A DNA stretch of 46,735 nt from Psychromonas sp. B3M02 (GCF_003318165.1 NZ_QOCB01000069.1:1-46735); one strand, 5' to 3'. Counted from the stretch's first letter, positions 10,202 through 19,649 are shown. Numbers and translations are program-made. The notes: generated from the letters alone by a model not told the origin.

Positions 10202-10852
10202 TTAAATAAGTTTGTCTAGGGTGATCACTTTACCCTGTGCGGCAGTAGCATCACTTTGATCATGGGTCACCATCACAGCAGGCAGACTGTAGCGTTGAAT
10301 TTGCTCAAACACTAATTGGCGTGTTTCTTGGCGAAGCTGACTGTCTAATTTACTGAAGGGTTCATCCAATAAAATAGCCTTAGGTTTACTTAATAATACA
10401 CGTAATAAAGCGACACGTGCTTGCTGCCCACCGGATAAACTTTCTGGACAACGCTTTTCCATTCCTTCCAAGCCAACTTGCTTTAATGCATCGCTTATTT
10501 GATCGAGTCTTTCTTGCTTATCTCCTTTAGGCATAGCAAAAGCGATATTACCTTCCACGGTTAAATGTGGGAACAGCAATGGATCTTGATATAACAAGCC
10601 AATATGACGTTGATGACTAGGCGTTTCAGACACATCTGCACCATTTAAGTACAGTTTGCCTGTTGCTTCAAACTCATTAGGCAACATACCTACTAACCAG
10701 TTTAGTAAGGTTGATTTACCACTCCCAGATGGACCCATGATGGTTAATACTTGCCCACCAATAATCTCTTCATCTAATGAAAGTAATTTTTTATCTTTTT
10801 GTTTCAATTGTAGTTTTTCGATAACCAGTGACGGTATTGTTATTGATTTCAT
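10202..10852 (-). CDS. ynjD: ABC transporter ATP-binding protein, YnjD-like
   Basis: 216 aa from the preferred ATG at 10852, which has AGGA upstream and lies 8 bp after ynjC; an earlier in-frame start would add 16 unlikely residues inside ynjC. Walker A is GPSGSGKS, the ABC signature LSGGQ, Walker B AILLDEP and the switch His is in VTHD. It powers the importer formed with YnjC and the binding protein YnjB. The small size, without a C-terminal regulatory domain, is like ThiQ-type ATPases. Substrate unknown. Confidence 0.9.
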   Translation of the reverse strand: MKSITIPSLVIEKLQLKQKDKKLLSLDEEIIGGQVLTIMGPSGSGKSTLLNWLVGMLPNEFEATGKLYLNGADVSETPSHQRHIGLLYQDPLLFPHLTVEGNIAFAMPKGDKQERLDQISDALKQVGLEGMEKRCPESLSGGQQARVALLRVLLSKPKAILLDEPFSKLDSQLRQETRQLVFEQIQRYSLPAVMVTHDQSDATAAQGKVITLDKLI

Positions 10853-10860
10853 TTTTTGTC

Positions 10861-12567
10861 CTATACACGTGCACGTGAGAAAATTTTCGGTGTTAACCAA
10901 GCTAAAATAAAGAATAAAGCTGGCAGTAACATTTGCATCAAGGCATAAACTGCACTGGTACGTCGACTTGCACCATTGGCTAAAGTGACGGCTTCAGTGG
11001 TGATAGTATTAATTCGACCAGCACCGGCTAACAGTGTCGGTAAATATTGGCTGAAACTAATGGCTAACCCTAAGGCACTAGCGATTAAAATGGGCGATAT
11101 TAATAACGGTAATTTTAACTGCCAGAATATTTTTGAAGGAGCAGCGCCTAAGCTAGCTGCTACCGAACTAAAGCGAGGGTCTAAGCGACGGTAGCTATTA
11201 GCCAAAGATAAAAATACGTAAGGTAAAACAAACAGTAAGTGAGCAAAGATCACGTTCAAGTAGGTATTTTGGCTATTCACTTGCTCGAATAACCAGACTA
11301 ATCCAAATAGGAAAGCAATACTTGGAATCAACAAGGGTAGATAGATAATTAATCCACTCACTGCAGAAATAGTTTTATTGCTTTGTTGCTCAGACTCTAA
11401 GGCAAACAGGGTTAATACGATGGCGAGTAGAGTACTACTAAAGGCAATCACTAAGGTATTGAATAAAGGTGCTTGCATCTGAGTTAAGGCTGATTGCCAA
11501 TGCATAGTCATAAACTGATCTGGCAGTAGGTTAGGGTAAGACCAGAAACCTGCAAAAGACCAAAAAACCATGCCTAGTAAAGCAAGGATAATGGTGCTGA
11601 CCATCACAAAGGTGATCACATCAGTAATAAGTTTGATGATCATGCCACCGTGTTCACGTTCACCATTTGTTAACCAGGCTGCGCTACATTTTTTTACCAA
11701 TAACTCGATACCCCACCAAGTAACCAATAAAGATAAAGTCACTAGGATTTGTACGATAGCGCCAGAAGAGGCTTTTATACGCAGGCTTAAATCTACATCG
11801 TTAAACCATTGCATAATCGCCACCGCTAAGGTTGGTGGTGTGTTTGGTCCTAAAATTAATGGGATTTCCACGCTGGCACTTGAGTAAGCTAATACTGCTA
11901 AAATAGGTAAGCGCATATAACCGTATAAACTAGGTAAGATAACCTTAAAGAACCCAGTCATCGGGCAGTAACCTAAACTCGAAGCTACCTTGTGTTGTTG
12001 TCTAAGTACTTTACCTATTTCTGGTTGAGCCAATACACCCAACGCAATTAATAGTAAAAAGGGTAACTCTTTTAAGGCTAAGCCTAAAATGATGCTTAAA
12101 CCATAAGGGTCATGGGGAAATAACCAATCTGGTGGTGTATCCCAACTGGTTAACCAAGGTGAAAAAAGACGTGATAAAAAGCCTGATGGTGCAATTAAAA
12201 AACCAATGGCAATCGCTGCCGCCGCATGTGGAATCACTAAAATAGGGCCCAGTAAACGTTGAATGCGTTTTAACCATGGGCTATTAAAGTAACTGGCAAG
12301 TATTAACACGGTTATAACGAAAGCGAGTAACGTACTTACCAAGCTTGTGCCATAACTGAGCAGCAACATGCGTTCAATGCCTGGTGTGGCAAATAGCTCA
12401 GTGAAACCAAATAAACCAAATTCAGTGGCGCCCAAGGCTGGGAACCAACCAAAAGCGGGTAACAACACCCCTAATAACCCTCCCAATACAGGGACAACCA
12501 GTAGGGCGATCATCACTGCTGGGCTAGTACGAACGGTACGCGTAAAAAATGTATTAGCAACAATCAT
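10861..12567 (-). CDS. ynjC: ABC transporter permease, double-length, YnjC-like
   Basis: 568 aa with about 12 membrane segments: two fused permease domains (about 55-300 and 330-568), as in ThiP and FbpB. EAA-like cytoplasmic loops occur in both halves (SSLGYCPMTGFFKVILP and ASLGAAPSKIFWQLKLP). The start at 12567 is chosen because ATG overlaps the ynjB stop as TAATG and has GGAG upstream; a longer reading adds 9 residues with no ribosome site. This implies translational coupling with ynjB. Confidence 0.9.
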   Translation of the reverse strand: MIVANTFFTRTVRTSPAVMIALLVVPVLGGLLGVLLPAFGWFPALGATEFGLFGFTELFATPGIERMLLLSYGTSLVSTLLAFVITVLILASYFNSPWLKRIQRLLGPILVIPHAAAAIAIGFLIAPSGFLSRLFSPWLTSWDTPPDWLFPHDPYGLSIILGLALKELPFLLLIALGVLAQPEIGKVLRQQHKVASSLGYCPMTGFFKVILPSLYGYMRLPILAVLAYSSASVEIPLILGPNTPPTLAVAIMQWFNDVDLSLRIKASSGAIVQILVTLSLLVTWWGIELLVKKCSAAWLTNGEREHGGMIIKLITDVITFVMVSTIILALLGMVFWSFAGFWSYPNLLPDQFMTMHWQSALTQMQAPLFNTLVIAFSSTLLAIVLTLFALESEQQSNKTISAVSGLIIYLPLLIPSIAFLFGLVWLFEQVNSQNTYLNVIFAHLLFVLPYVFLSLANSYRRLDPRFSSVAASLGAAPSKIFWQLKLPLLISPILIASALGLAISFSQYLPTLLAGAGRINTITTEAVTLANGASRRTSAVYALMQMLLPALFFILAWLTPKIFSRARV

Positions 12568-13847
12568 TATTGTACTCCATAACGGGCAAGCCATTGCTTA
12601 GTGATCACAGCAGACCAGCTAGGGTGCAACTCACTTAATAGACGGGTGTTATCAACATTAATAATAGTCGCACTTAAATGTTGTTGTTCGGTCATATCGA
12701 AGTAAGCATGTTGTGTGGGTGTCAGTTGCGATAAATCTAATACACTACTATCACCCCACACTGACGTTTGTTGTTTTTTTGCTTGTGCCTCAGGGCTTAA
12801 TAGGAAATTAGCAACGACTTTAGCGCTGTCTAAATGTGGTGAATTATAGGGAATAGCAACAAAGTGAATATTGCTTAAACTACCGTCGAGCATACGGTAA
12901 CTACGTGTACTATCCGGTAAGTCATATCGAGCAATGGCAGAAGGAATTTCTGCAGCAGAAAAAGTGAAGGAAACTTGTAACTCTCCATCTCCACTTAAAC
13001 GGCGTAAGGCAAGACCATTGGATACAAAGTGATGACCTTGACGCCATAAGTTAGGGTGTAATTGATCTAAAAAATCCCATAAGGCTGGTAATATTTGCGC
13101 TTCACTTTCAGCCGTAGCTGCTTGGTATAGTTTGTTCTTGATATCTTCTGGTTGGTTCTCATTTAAAATAATTAAGGCATATTTTAAAAAGCTCATCCCT
13201 AAAAACTCTGGTGGTTTAGGGTAAGTAAATCGACCTGGATGTTGTTTTGTCCAGCTTAATAGTTCGGCTAAGGTTTGTGGTGGTTGTTGGACTTTTAGAC
13301 TGTCGTAATAGAAGGTGAGGGCTGCTTGTCCCCAAGGTGCTTCCATGCCTTCGGTTGGTACACCAAAGTCACGTGTCATGGCCGGGTTGTTTTCTGGATT
13401 AGTGAGGGCAAAGTTAGGCAGTTTATCGGCCCAGTCTAAGGCTAATAATTTATGTTTGGCCATCGAAGCAAAGTTAGCTCCGTTGATCCAAACTAAATCA
13501 ACTTGACCGTTACGGTGATTACTGGCTGATTTTTCAGCGAGAACCCGGCTTACCGCTTCACTGGTGTCGGTGAGTTTCACATGGTGTAGGTCAATGTCAT
13601 ATTGTTGCTTCACTTGCTGAGCAACCCATTGAATGTAATTATTTATTTGCTGATCACCACCCCAAGCATGAAAGTAGACACTTTGTTTAGCGCCACGCAT
13701 TTCAATATTTTCCCACATCGCCGCAGCATTAGACTGCGACTCTGCGGCAAAAACAGTTTGTTGGGGTAATAAAAGAAGTAATAAATAACAAAGTGCTTTA
13801 TAAAAGCCAGCAAAACTATGCTGGCAAATTTTATTAACGGCTTGCAT
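12567..13847 (-). CDS. ynjB: ABC transporter substrate-binding protein, YnjB-like
   Basis: 426 aa. The start at 13847 has GGAATC upstream and overlaps the end of the DUF547 gene by 14 bp; five more N-terminal residues are possible. Residues 1-34 form a signal peptide (KALCYLLLLLLPQQTVFA). The remainder is a periplasmic binding fold of the spermidine/putrescine-thiamine-iron type, matching the YnjB architecture with a Trp-rich mature N-terminus. It captures the unknown solute for YnjC-YnjD. Partners are encoded directly downstream. Confidence 0.88.
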   Translation of the reverse strand: MQAVNKICQHSFAGFYKALCYLLLLLLPQQTVFAAESQSNAAAMWENIEMRGAKQSVYFHAWGGDQQINNYIQWVAQQVKQQYDIDLHHVKLTDTSEAVSRVLAEKSASNHRNGQVDLVWINGANFASMAKHKLLALDWADKLPNFALTNPENNPAMTRDFGVPTEGMEAPWGQAALTFYYDSLKVQQPPQTLAELLSWTKQHPGRFTYPKPPEFLGMSFLKYALIILNENQPEDIKNKLYQAATAESEAQILPALWDFLDQLHPNLWRQGHHFVSNGLALRRLSGDGELQVSFTFSAAEIPSAIARYDLPDSTRSYRMLDGSLSNIHFVAIPYNSPHLDSAKVVANFLLSPEAQAKKQQTSVWGDSSVLDLSQLTPTQHAYFDMTEQQHLSATIINVDNTRLLSELHPSWSAVITKQWLARYGVQ

Positions 13848-14682
13848 TAAGATTCCAATCATAATCTAAATATTTAACTTTAAACTTTTGATTTTTAAGT
13901 GTCGATTGTTGTGCTTCAGTTAATTGCAGTGCATCAACATATAAGTTTATAAAGCCCTGGATAGATTTCGTTCCTCGAAATCCTACTTCAAAATCTTCGT
14001 CGTACCATTTAAAAATAGACGACAGGTTGAGATTGTTACCTTTGATGTAATTACGGCTTGAATCAGTCAAAAAACGTTCGGTTTGTTGAGTTAATTGCTG
14101 CTCCAATTTATCCGCTGTGTATGCCTCTTCGCGTAAAGCTGGGCAACCAATACTGGCGCAGTTTACTGCAAAGTGGATACGTGGGTCGTTATAACGACCA
14201 CTGCCACGAATCAAACCATGTTCAATATCATTTAAACTGATGGTTTTACCTAACAATGGGACAAACTCTTTGTCCCATGGAGAGCTAAATAAACTGTCGA
14301 GGTCTTTAATTGAATCTAAGTCAGGGTATTTCGTTAAGATAAACTCAACTGTCCACGCATTGTAAGCATTGATTAAAAAAGCTAACTGTTTCTCTTTTGA
14401 CCAAGCATCAAACTCTGTGCGTGTTGTCTCAGCTAGTGAGTCTAGGTACGTTTGTAGTGTATCTTCTTGTTGTTTAAAGCCTGCATAGTCAACGGCGGTA
14501 CTATGACCTTGGTTGATTGGCGTAATATGCTCTGCTAACAAGTTAGTCCAAGTGCTGTGTAAATTAGTCGTTGTCTCAGCGTAAGCGGTGCTTAACATTG
14601 AACCACTTAATATTGCTGCTCCCAAGGTGAAGCGCACTAGGGCGCTTACCTTGTTTGTCGTGTGTTGGATTGCTGATTTCAT
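13834..14682 (-). CDS. Secreted DUF547 protein
   Basis: 282 aa. The start at 14682 overlaps the previous stop as TAATG and has GGAG upstream. Residues 1-35 are a signal peptide ending AYA. The DUF547 core is clear: KQLAFLINAYNAWTVEFIL, then a segment with LNDIEHGLIR and DPRIHFAVNCASIGCPAL. The Cys pair and His-rich core are conserved in the family, but its function is not known. Being the second gene of the operon, its product probably works in the periplasm with the membrane flavoprotein encoded just before it. Confidence 0.87.
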   Translation of the reverse strand: MKSAIQHTTNKVSALVRFTLGAAILSGSMLSTAYAETTTNLHSTWTNLLAEHITPINQGHSTAVDYAGFKQQEDTLQTYLDSLAETTRTEFDAWSKEKQLAFLINAYNAWTVEFILTKYPDLDSIKDLDSLFSSPWDKEFVPLLGKTISLNDIEHGLIRGSGRYNDPRIHFAVNCASIGCPALREEAYTADKLEQQLTQQTERFLTDSSRNYIKGNNLNLSSIFKWYDEDFEVGFRGTKSIQGFINLYVDALQLTEAQQSTLKNQKFKVKYLDYDWNLNASR

Positions 14683-16835
14683 TATCCGCGTCTCCAAGTG
14701 TGGTATTTTTCTAACCAATTTAGAACGGTTTGTGGCGCATGATTTCTTTTCCATTCACCGGCAGCGTATTTATTACCTTCAGCCCATGTTGGGTAACTGT
14801 GGATCGTACCTAGGATTTTGTTCAGTCCTAGACCATGTTTCATGGCTAATACAAACTCTGCAATTAAGTCACCAGCATGTTCAGAAACAATTGTCACACC
14901 TAGAATTTTATCTTTACCTTTTGGTGTAATTACTTTGATGAAACCTTTGGTTGCACTGTCTGTAATTGCACGGTCTAACTCTTCAAAATCAAAACGAGTG
15001 ATTTCATAATCGATACCTTTTTGTTTTGCTTCATCTTCGTTAATACCAACGCGTGCTACTTCTGGGTCGATAAAGGTCGTCCAAGGAATAACGCGGTAAT
15101 CCACTTTAAATTTCTTCAAGTTACCAAACAGACCATTTACTGCAGCGTACCAACCTTGGTGTGCAGCAACGTGTGTGAATTGGTAAGGGCCAACAATATC
15201 ACCTGCAGCAAAGATATTAGGGTACAGTGTTTCTAAGTATTCGTTGGTGACGATAGTTCGGTTGGTTTCAATACCTAGCTCTTCTAGGCCGTAACCTGTT
15301 AAGCGTGCACTTCGACCCACAGCACATAATAGTTGGTCGTATTCAATCTCAATCTCTTCATCGTTATGTTTAACAATGATGTATTTTTTGCCATCTTTAG
15401 TTTCACAACGTAATGCTTGGTGTGAGGTTAAGATGTTTACGCCACTCTCTTTTAATGATTCGGTAGCAAACTCAGACACTTCAAGATCTTCTTTGATCAT
15501 GATGCGTTCAGCCATCTCAATTTGCGTCACGTTTGAGCCTAAGCGAGCAAAGCTTTGTGCTAATTCAGAACCGATTGGACCACCGCCTAATACCACTAGT
15601 TTTTCTGGTGGTGTCTCTAATTTAGCAAACTCAGTCCACAATGTATCACTAGTCACGTAACCTGTTTCTTCGATACCAGGTAATGGTGGAACAAATGGAC
15701 GAGCACCGGTTGCGATAACAATAGTACGTGTTGTTAACTTCTTCTTAGTACCATCTTCGTAGCTAATCTCTACTGTCCAAGGGTCAAGGATTTTTGCGTA
15801 ACCTTTTTCTACTTCTACACCGAGGTCTGTGTAACGTTCAACACTGTCATGTGGTGCTACATCAGCAACCACTTGATGTACACGCTCCATTACCTTTTTG
15901 AATGAAAACTGTGGTGTTGTATCTTCTAAACCGTAATGGTGAGCATTTCTAATTTGCTCTGCAATTTTTGCACTTTTGATGATCGCTTTACTTGGTACAC
16001 AACCATAGTTTAGACAGTCTCCCCCCATTTCTCCGGCTTCAACTAAAGTTACTTTCGCTTTTACAGCGGCTGCGATGTAACTGGTTACTAGGCCACCTGC
16101 ACCGGCGCCAATAACAACCATGTTACGGTCAAACTTAGCTGGTTTAGTCCAGTTTTTGTAGACTTGACGTTTTTTAATCATATTAACAATACCTTTTGCA
16201 ATAAGTGGGAATATACCGAGTAAAACAAATGAGACGATTAAGCCAAAAGACAAGATGCCTGACAGACTATCGATTTTAGCTAATTGTGTACCTGCATTAA
16301 CGAAGATAAATGTACCGGCTAACATACCAATTTGGCTTACCCAGTAGAATGTCCACGATTTAAGTGCGGTTACACCCATTAGTAGGTTGATTAGGAAGAA
16401 AGGGAAGATTGGCACTAAACGTAAAGTGAATAGATAAAATGCGCCTTCTTTTTTAATACCTTCATCAATAGCAGATAAACGTTCAGGGAAGCGTTGCTTA
16501 AGTGAATCTCGTAACAGGTAACGTGATACTAAGAACGAACATAATGCACCAATACTCGAAGCAAATGATGCAATCACTAAGCCTTCAAATAAACCAAATA
16601 GAGCACCGGCAGCTAAGGTTAAAATAGCCGCACCAGGCAAAGCTAATGCAGTGACTAATACGTATAATAGAAAGAAACCACCAATCACTAACACTGGAGA
16701 TTGTTCACGTAATGAGGTGAACTGATCCATTGAACCTTTTAACCCTTCAAGGGTGAGCAATTGATGTAGGTTGAAGTGAAAAAACAACCCTATTAATCCG
16801 ATTGCTAGTATCAAGAGTACTATCTTTTTTAACAT
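14682..16835 (-). CDS. VTT/DedA-like membrane domain fused to FAD-dependent disulfide oxidoreductase
   Basis: 717 aa fusion. Residues 1-225 are a VTT (TVP38/SNARE-associated) membrane domain with about six hydrophobic segments and the family stretch LRLVPIFPFFLINLLMGVT. Residues 235-705 are a pyridine-nucleotide-disulfide oxidoreductase of the mercuric reductase/lipoamide dehydrogenase type: FAD motif GAGAGG (243-248), redox pair C274-x4-C279 in GGDCLNYGCVPSKA, NAD(P) motif GGGPIGSE and a second FAD motif AAGDIVG. It lacks an N-terminal metal-binding CxxC domain, so mercury reduction is unlikely. It is the first gene of the Ynj-type operon. Confidence 0.9.
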   Translation of the reverse strand: MLKKIVLLILAIGLIGLFFHFNLHQLLTLEGLKGSMDQFTSLREQSPVLVIGGFFLLYVLVTALALPGAAILTLAAGALFGLFEGLVIASFASSIGALCSFLVSRYLLRDSLKQRFPERLSAIDEGIKKEGAFYLFTLRLVPIFPFFLINLLMGVTALKSWTFYWVSQIGMLAGTFIFVNAGTQLAKIDSLSGILSFGLIVSFVLLGIFPLIAKGIVNMIKKRQVYKNWTKPAKFDRNMVVIGAGAGGLVTSYIAAAVKAKVTLVEAGEMGGDCLNYGCVPSKAIIKSAKIAEQIRNAHHYGLEDTTPQFSFKKVMERVHQVVADVAPHDSVERYTDLGVEVEKGYAKILDPWTVEISYEDGTKKKLTTRTIVIATGARPFVPPLPGIEETGYVTSDTLWTEFAKLETPPEKLVVLGGGPIGSELAQSFARLGSNVTQIEMAERIMIKEDLEVSEFATESLKESGVNILTSHQALRCETKDGKKYIIVKHNDEEIEIEYDQLLCAVGRSARLTGYGLEELGIETNRTIVTNEYLETLYPNIFAAGDIVGPYQFTHVAAHQGWYAAVNGLFGNLKKFKVDYRVIPWTTFIDPEVARVGINEDEAKQKGIDYEITRFDFEELDRAITDSATKGFIKVITPKGKDKILGVTIVSEHAGDLIAEFVLAMKHGLGLNKILGTIHSYPTWAEGNKYAAGEWKRNHAPQTVLNWLEKYHTWRRG

Positions 16836-17149
16836 AATTTATTAGCCTTTATATAATTGCACGTTAATGCTTTATTACTGGTCCTTGCTAAGCATTAACT
16901 GCGGGTTGTTGTCCGTTATTAGTATGTGTGAGCAATAATTTATGATGTCATTATTTAAAGCTCTCATACCAAGACCCGAGAAGGTTTAATTTAATTGCTT
17001 AATTTTTTAAATAATTACAATTATTTATAATTAACTTTTAAATGGGTGGTAAATGTTGCTTATTTAACCTTTATTTAATTAGAGGTATTTTTAGTCTAGA
17101 AGAGGTTGTAGATATTGTAAAAATTTAACTGTGTTTTTTAAGCGGTAAC
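16836..17149. promoter_or_regulatory. Spacer holding the presumed promoter of the Ynj-type operon
   Basis: AT-rich non-coding spacer between nrdA (upstream) and the VTT/FAD gene. Any operon promoter must lie here because a strong nrdA terminator closes its upstream side. I cannot point to a specific -10/-35 pair with confidence. Confidence 0.35.
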
Positions 17150-17173
17150 AAAAAAAGATGCCCTGAGGCATCC
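17150..17173 (-). terminator. Rho-independent terminator of nrdA
   Basis: Hairpin with arms GATGCC and GGCATC and loop CTGA, followed on the minus strand by an uninterrupted T run. It lies 36 bp after the nrdA stop and separates nrdA from the downstream operon. Confidence 0.88.
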
Positions 17174-17208
17174 TTTTGATTTTTCATTAATAATTGAAAC
17201 TAGCTAGA

Positions 17209-19479
17209 CTAGATTTTACAAGCGCCGCCTGCACAACCATCATCTTCGATGACTTTCTCATCATCAGCACCATCACGGGTGTTATGGTAGTAAAGTGTTT
17301 TTAATCCCATCTTGTAAGCCATTAATAGGTCTTTAAGTAGAATTGTCATCGGTACTTTACCGTCATCAAAACGTTTTGGATCGTAGTTAGTATTTGCAGA
17401 GATAGCTTGGTCAACAAATTTCTGCATGATACCTACTAGTTCTAAATAACCCTTATTATTTGGAATGTTCCATAATAACTCGTATTGTTCTTTGTATTTA
17501 TCAAACTCAGGAACAACCTGCTTCAAAATACCATCTTTACTTGCTTTAACACTAATGAAACCACGTGGAGGCTCAATACCGTTAGTTGCATTAGAAATTT
17601 GGCTTGATGTTTCAGACGGCATCAAGGCTGACAATGTTGAGTTACGTAAACCATCTTTAACTATGTCTGCACGTAGTTGTTCCCAATCTAGGTGGTAACC
17701 TTCATCACAAATCGCATCTAAAGATTTTTTGTAGTTATCTAGCGGTAAAATACCTTGTGAATAACGTGTTTCATGAAACTTCTCACAAGCGCCACGTTCT
17801 TTAGCTAACTTGTTTGATGCTTTCAATAGGTAGAACTGAATCGCTTCAAAGGCTTTGTGTGTTAGGTTGTTTGCACTACCGTCAGAGTATCTTACTCCGT
17901 TTTTCGCTAAGTAATAAGCGTAGTTGATTACACCTATACCTAATGTACGGCGGCTCATGCTGCTTTTTTCAGCCGCAAGAATTGGGTAATCTTGGTAATC
18001 TAACAGGTTATCAAGTGCTCTTACTGCAAGTTCAGCTAACTCTTCAATCTCATCTAGTGACTCAATGGCCCCTAAGTTAATTGCAGATAAAGTACAAAGC
18101 GCGATTTCACCTTCTTCATCTTTAATGTGCGTTAACGGTTTAGTTGGTAACGCAATTTCTAAACATAAGTTACTTTGACGTACTGGTGCTACTTTACTAT
18201 CAAATGGACTGTGTGTATTACAGTGGTCAACATTTTGAATGTAAATACGGCCTGTACTTGCACGCTCTTGCATTAACAGAGAGAACAGCTCAACCGCAGG
18301 GATTGAGCTCTTACGAATAGACTCATCTGCTTCGTATAGGTGGTATAAACGTTCAAACTCATCTTGATCTTCAAAGAAAGCATCGTATAACCCTGGTGTA
18401 TCAGAAGGGCTGAATAGGGTGATCTCTTTTTTATCAATTAAGCGTTGGTAGAATAAACGACCCAGTTGTACACCGTAATCAAGGTGGCGGACACGGTTTG
18501 ATTCAATACCACGGTTATTTTTAAGTACCAGTAGTGACTCAACTTCTAAATGCCAAATTGGGTAGAAGACAGTTGCAGCACCACCACGCACACCACCTTG
18601 TGAACAAGACTTAACAGCCGTTTGGAAGTGTTTGTAAAATGGAATACAACCTGTGTGGTAAGCTTCACCACCACGAATGTTACTACCCATTGCACGGATT
18701 CGACCTGCATTGATACCAATACCTGCACGTTGCGATACGTATTTAACAATCGCACTAGAGGTTGCATTGATAGAGTCTAAGCTATCGCCCGTTTCAATTA
18801 ATACACATGAACTGAATTGACGAGTTGGAGTACGCACTCCAGACATGATAGGTGTCGGTAGTGAAATTTTAAATTGTGACGTCGCATCGTAAAAACGCTT
18901 AATGTAATCTAAACGTGTTTCTTTATCATAATCAGAGAATAAACAAGCAGCTACCATTAAGTATAAGAACTGCGCACTTTCGTAGATTTCACCCGTTACA
19001 CGGTTCTGTACTAGGTATTTACCTTCAAGCTGTTTTACCGCTGCGTAAGAGAAGTTTAAATCACGAGAGTGGTCAATAAACTGATCCATCTCTTCAAACT
19101 CTTGCTTAGTGTAATCTTCTAGTAAATGCTCATCATATTTACCTTTAGAAACCATCTTGCTCACGTGTTCAAATACACTTGGTGGCGTGAAGCGTTGGTA
19201 AGCGCGTTTACGTAAGTGGAATACTGCTAAATGTGCCGCAAGATATTGGTAATCTGGAGACTCTTCTGAGATTAAATCAGCAGCCGCTTTAATGATCGTT
19301 TCATGGATGTCGTCAGTACGAATACCATCATAGAATTGAATGTGAGAATTTAACTCAACCTGAGAAACTGAAACGTTGTTTAAACCTTCTGCAGCCCATG
19401 TGATGACGCGATGGATTTTATCAAGGTCAATGGGCTCTTTTTTCCCATTACGCTTAGTGACAGACAGGTTTTTATTCAT
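17209..19479 (-). CDS. nrdA: Ribonucleoside-diphosphate reductase class Ia, alpha subunit
   Basis: 756 aa (E. coli 761). An N-terminal ATP-cone (about 5-90) gives dATP control. Catalytic Cys225 is in QFSSCVLIETGD; the other active-site residues are in NLCLEIALP (about C439 and E441) and ALCTLSAINLG (about C462). The C-terminal tail ends GCAGGACKI with the CxxxxC pair that passes electrons from thioredoxin or glutaredoxin. It is normally followed directly by nrdB, but here a terminator and an unrelated operon intervene. Upstream NrdR-like and DnaA-like sites suggest regulation as in E. coli. Confidence 0.98.
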   Translation of the reverse strand: MNKNLSVTKRNGKKEPIDLDKIHRVITWAAEGLNNVSVSQVELNSHIQFYDGIRTDDIHETIIKAAADLISEESPDYQYLAAHLAVFHLRKRAYQRFTPPSVFEHVSKMVSKGKYDEHLLEDYTKQEFEEMDQFIDHSRDLNFSYAAVKQLEGKYLVQNRVTGEIYESAQFLYLMVAACLFSDYDKETRLDYIKRFYDATSQFKISLPTPIMSGVRTPTRQFSSCVLIETGDSLDSINATSSAIVKYVSQRAGIGINAGRIRAMGSNIRGGEAYHTGCIPFYKHFQTAVKSCSQGGVRGGAATVFYPIWHLEVESLLVLKNNRGIESNRVRHLDYGVQLGRLFYQRLIDKKEITLFSPSDTPGLYDAFFEDQDEFERLYHLYEADESIRKSSIPAVELFSLLMQERASTGRIYIQNVDHCNTHSPFDSKVAPVRQSNLCLEIALPTKPLTHIKDEEGEIALCTLSAINLGAIESLDEIEELAELAVRALDNLLDYQDYPILAAEKSSMSRRTLGIGVINYAYYLAKNGVRYSDGSANNLTHKAFEAIQFYLLKASNKLAKERGACEKFHETRYSQGILPLDNYKKSLDAICDEGYHLDWEQLRADIVKDGLRNSTLSALMPSETSSQISNATNGIEPPRGFISVKASKDGILKQVVPEFDKYKEQYELLWNIPNNKGYLELVGIMQKFVDQAISANTNYDPKRFDDGKVPMTILLKDLLMAYKMGLKTLYYHNTRDGADDEKVIEDDGCAGGACKI

Positions 19480-19533
19480 TTTTAGAGGCCTTTGCTTGAT
19501 GTTAGTAGAGTAAAGCGGTAAGCGATTTAAGCT

Positions 19534-19581
19534 ATCTTTGCTCTAGTGTGTGTTGTTCAAATAGAACACAACATGTAGTGT
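19534..19581 (-). promoter_or_regulatory. Tandem NrdR boxes upstream of nrdA
   Basis: On the minus strand, ACACTACATGTTGTGT (19566-19581) fits the NrdR consensus ACACWATATWTAGTGT well. A weaker partner, ACACTAGAGCAAAGAT, lies at 19534-19549. They are separated by 16 bp, so their centres are 32 bp apart, the three-turn spacing typical of NrdR box pairs. The position 55-102 bp before nrdA suits repression by NrdR when nucleotides are plentiful. Confidence 0.7.
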
Positions 19582-19649
19582 TGCTTTAAAAGAAGAGACA
19601 CAAGATAAAGCTTTTTGAGAATTTTTCAAGGGATAAGTTTTGTTAAATT

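Noticed and set aside
12368-12601. 77-residue plus-strand frame opposite the permease gene and other frames opposite purU, asnB, kef-like and nrdA genes
   Set aside because: They lie wholly inside convincing genes on the other strand, with compositions typical of antisense shadows.
14682-16835. Calling the flavoprotein a mercuric reductase (MerA)
   Set aside because: It has the CxxxxC disulfide but no N-terminal metal-binding domain, it is fused to a VTT domain, and no mer genes are near.
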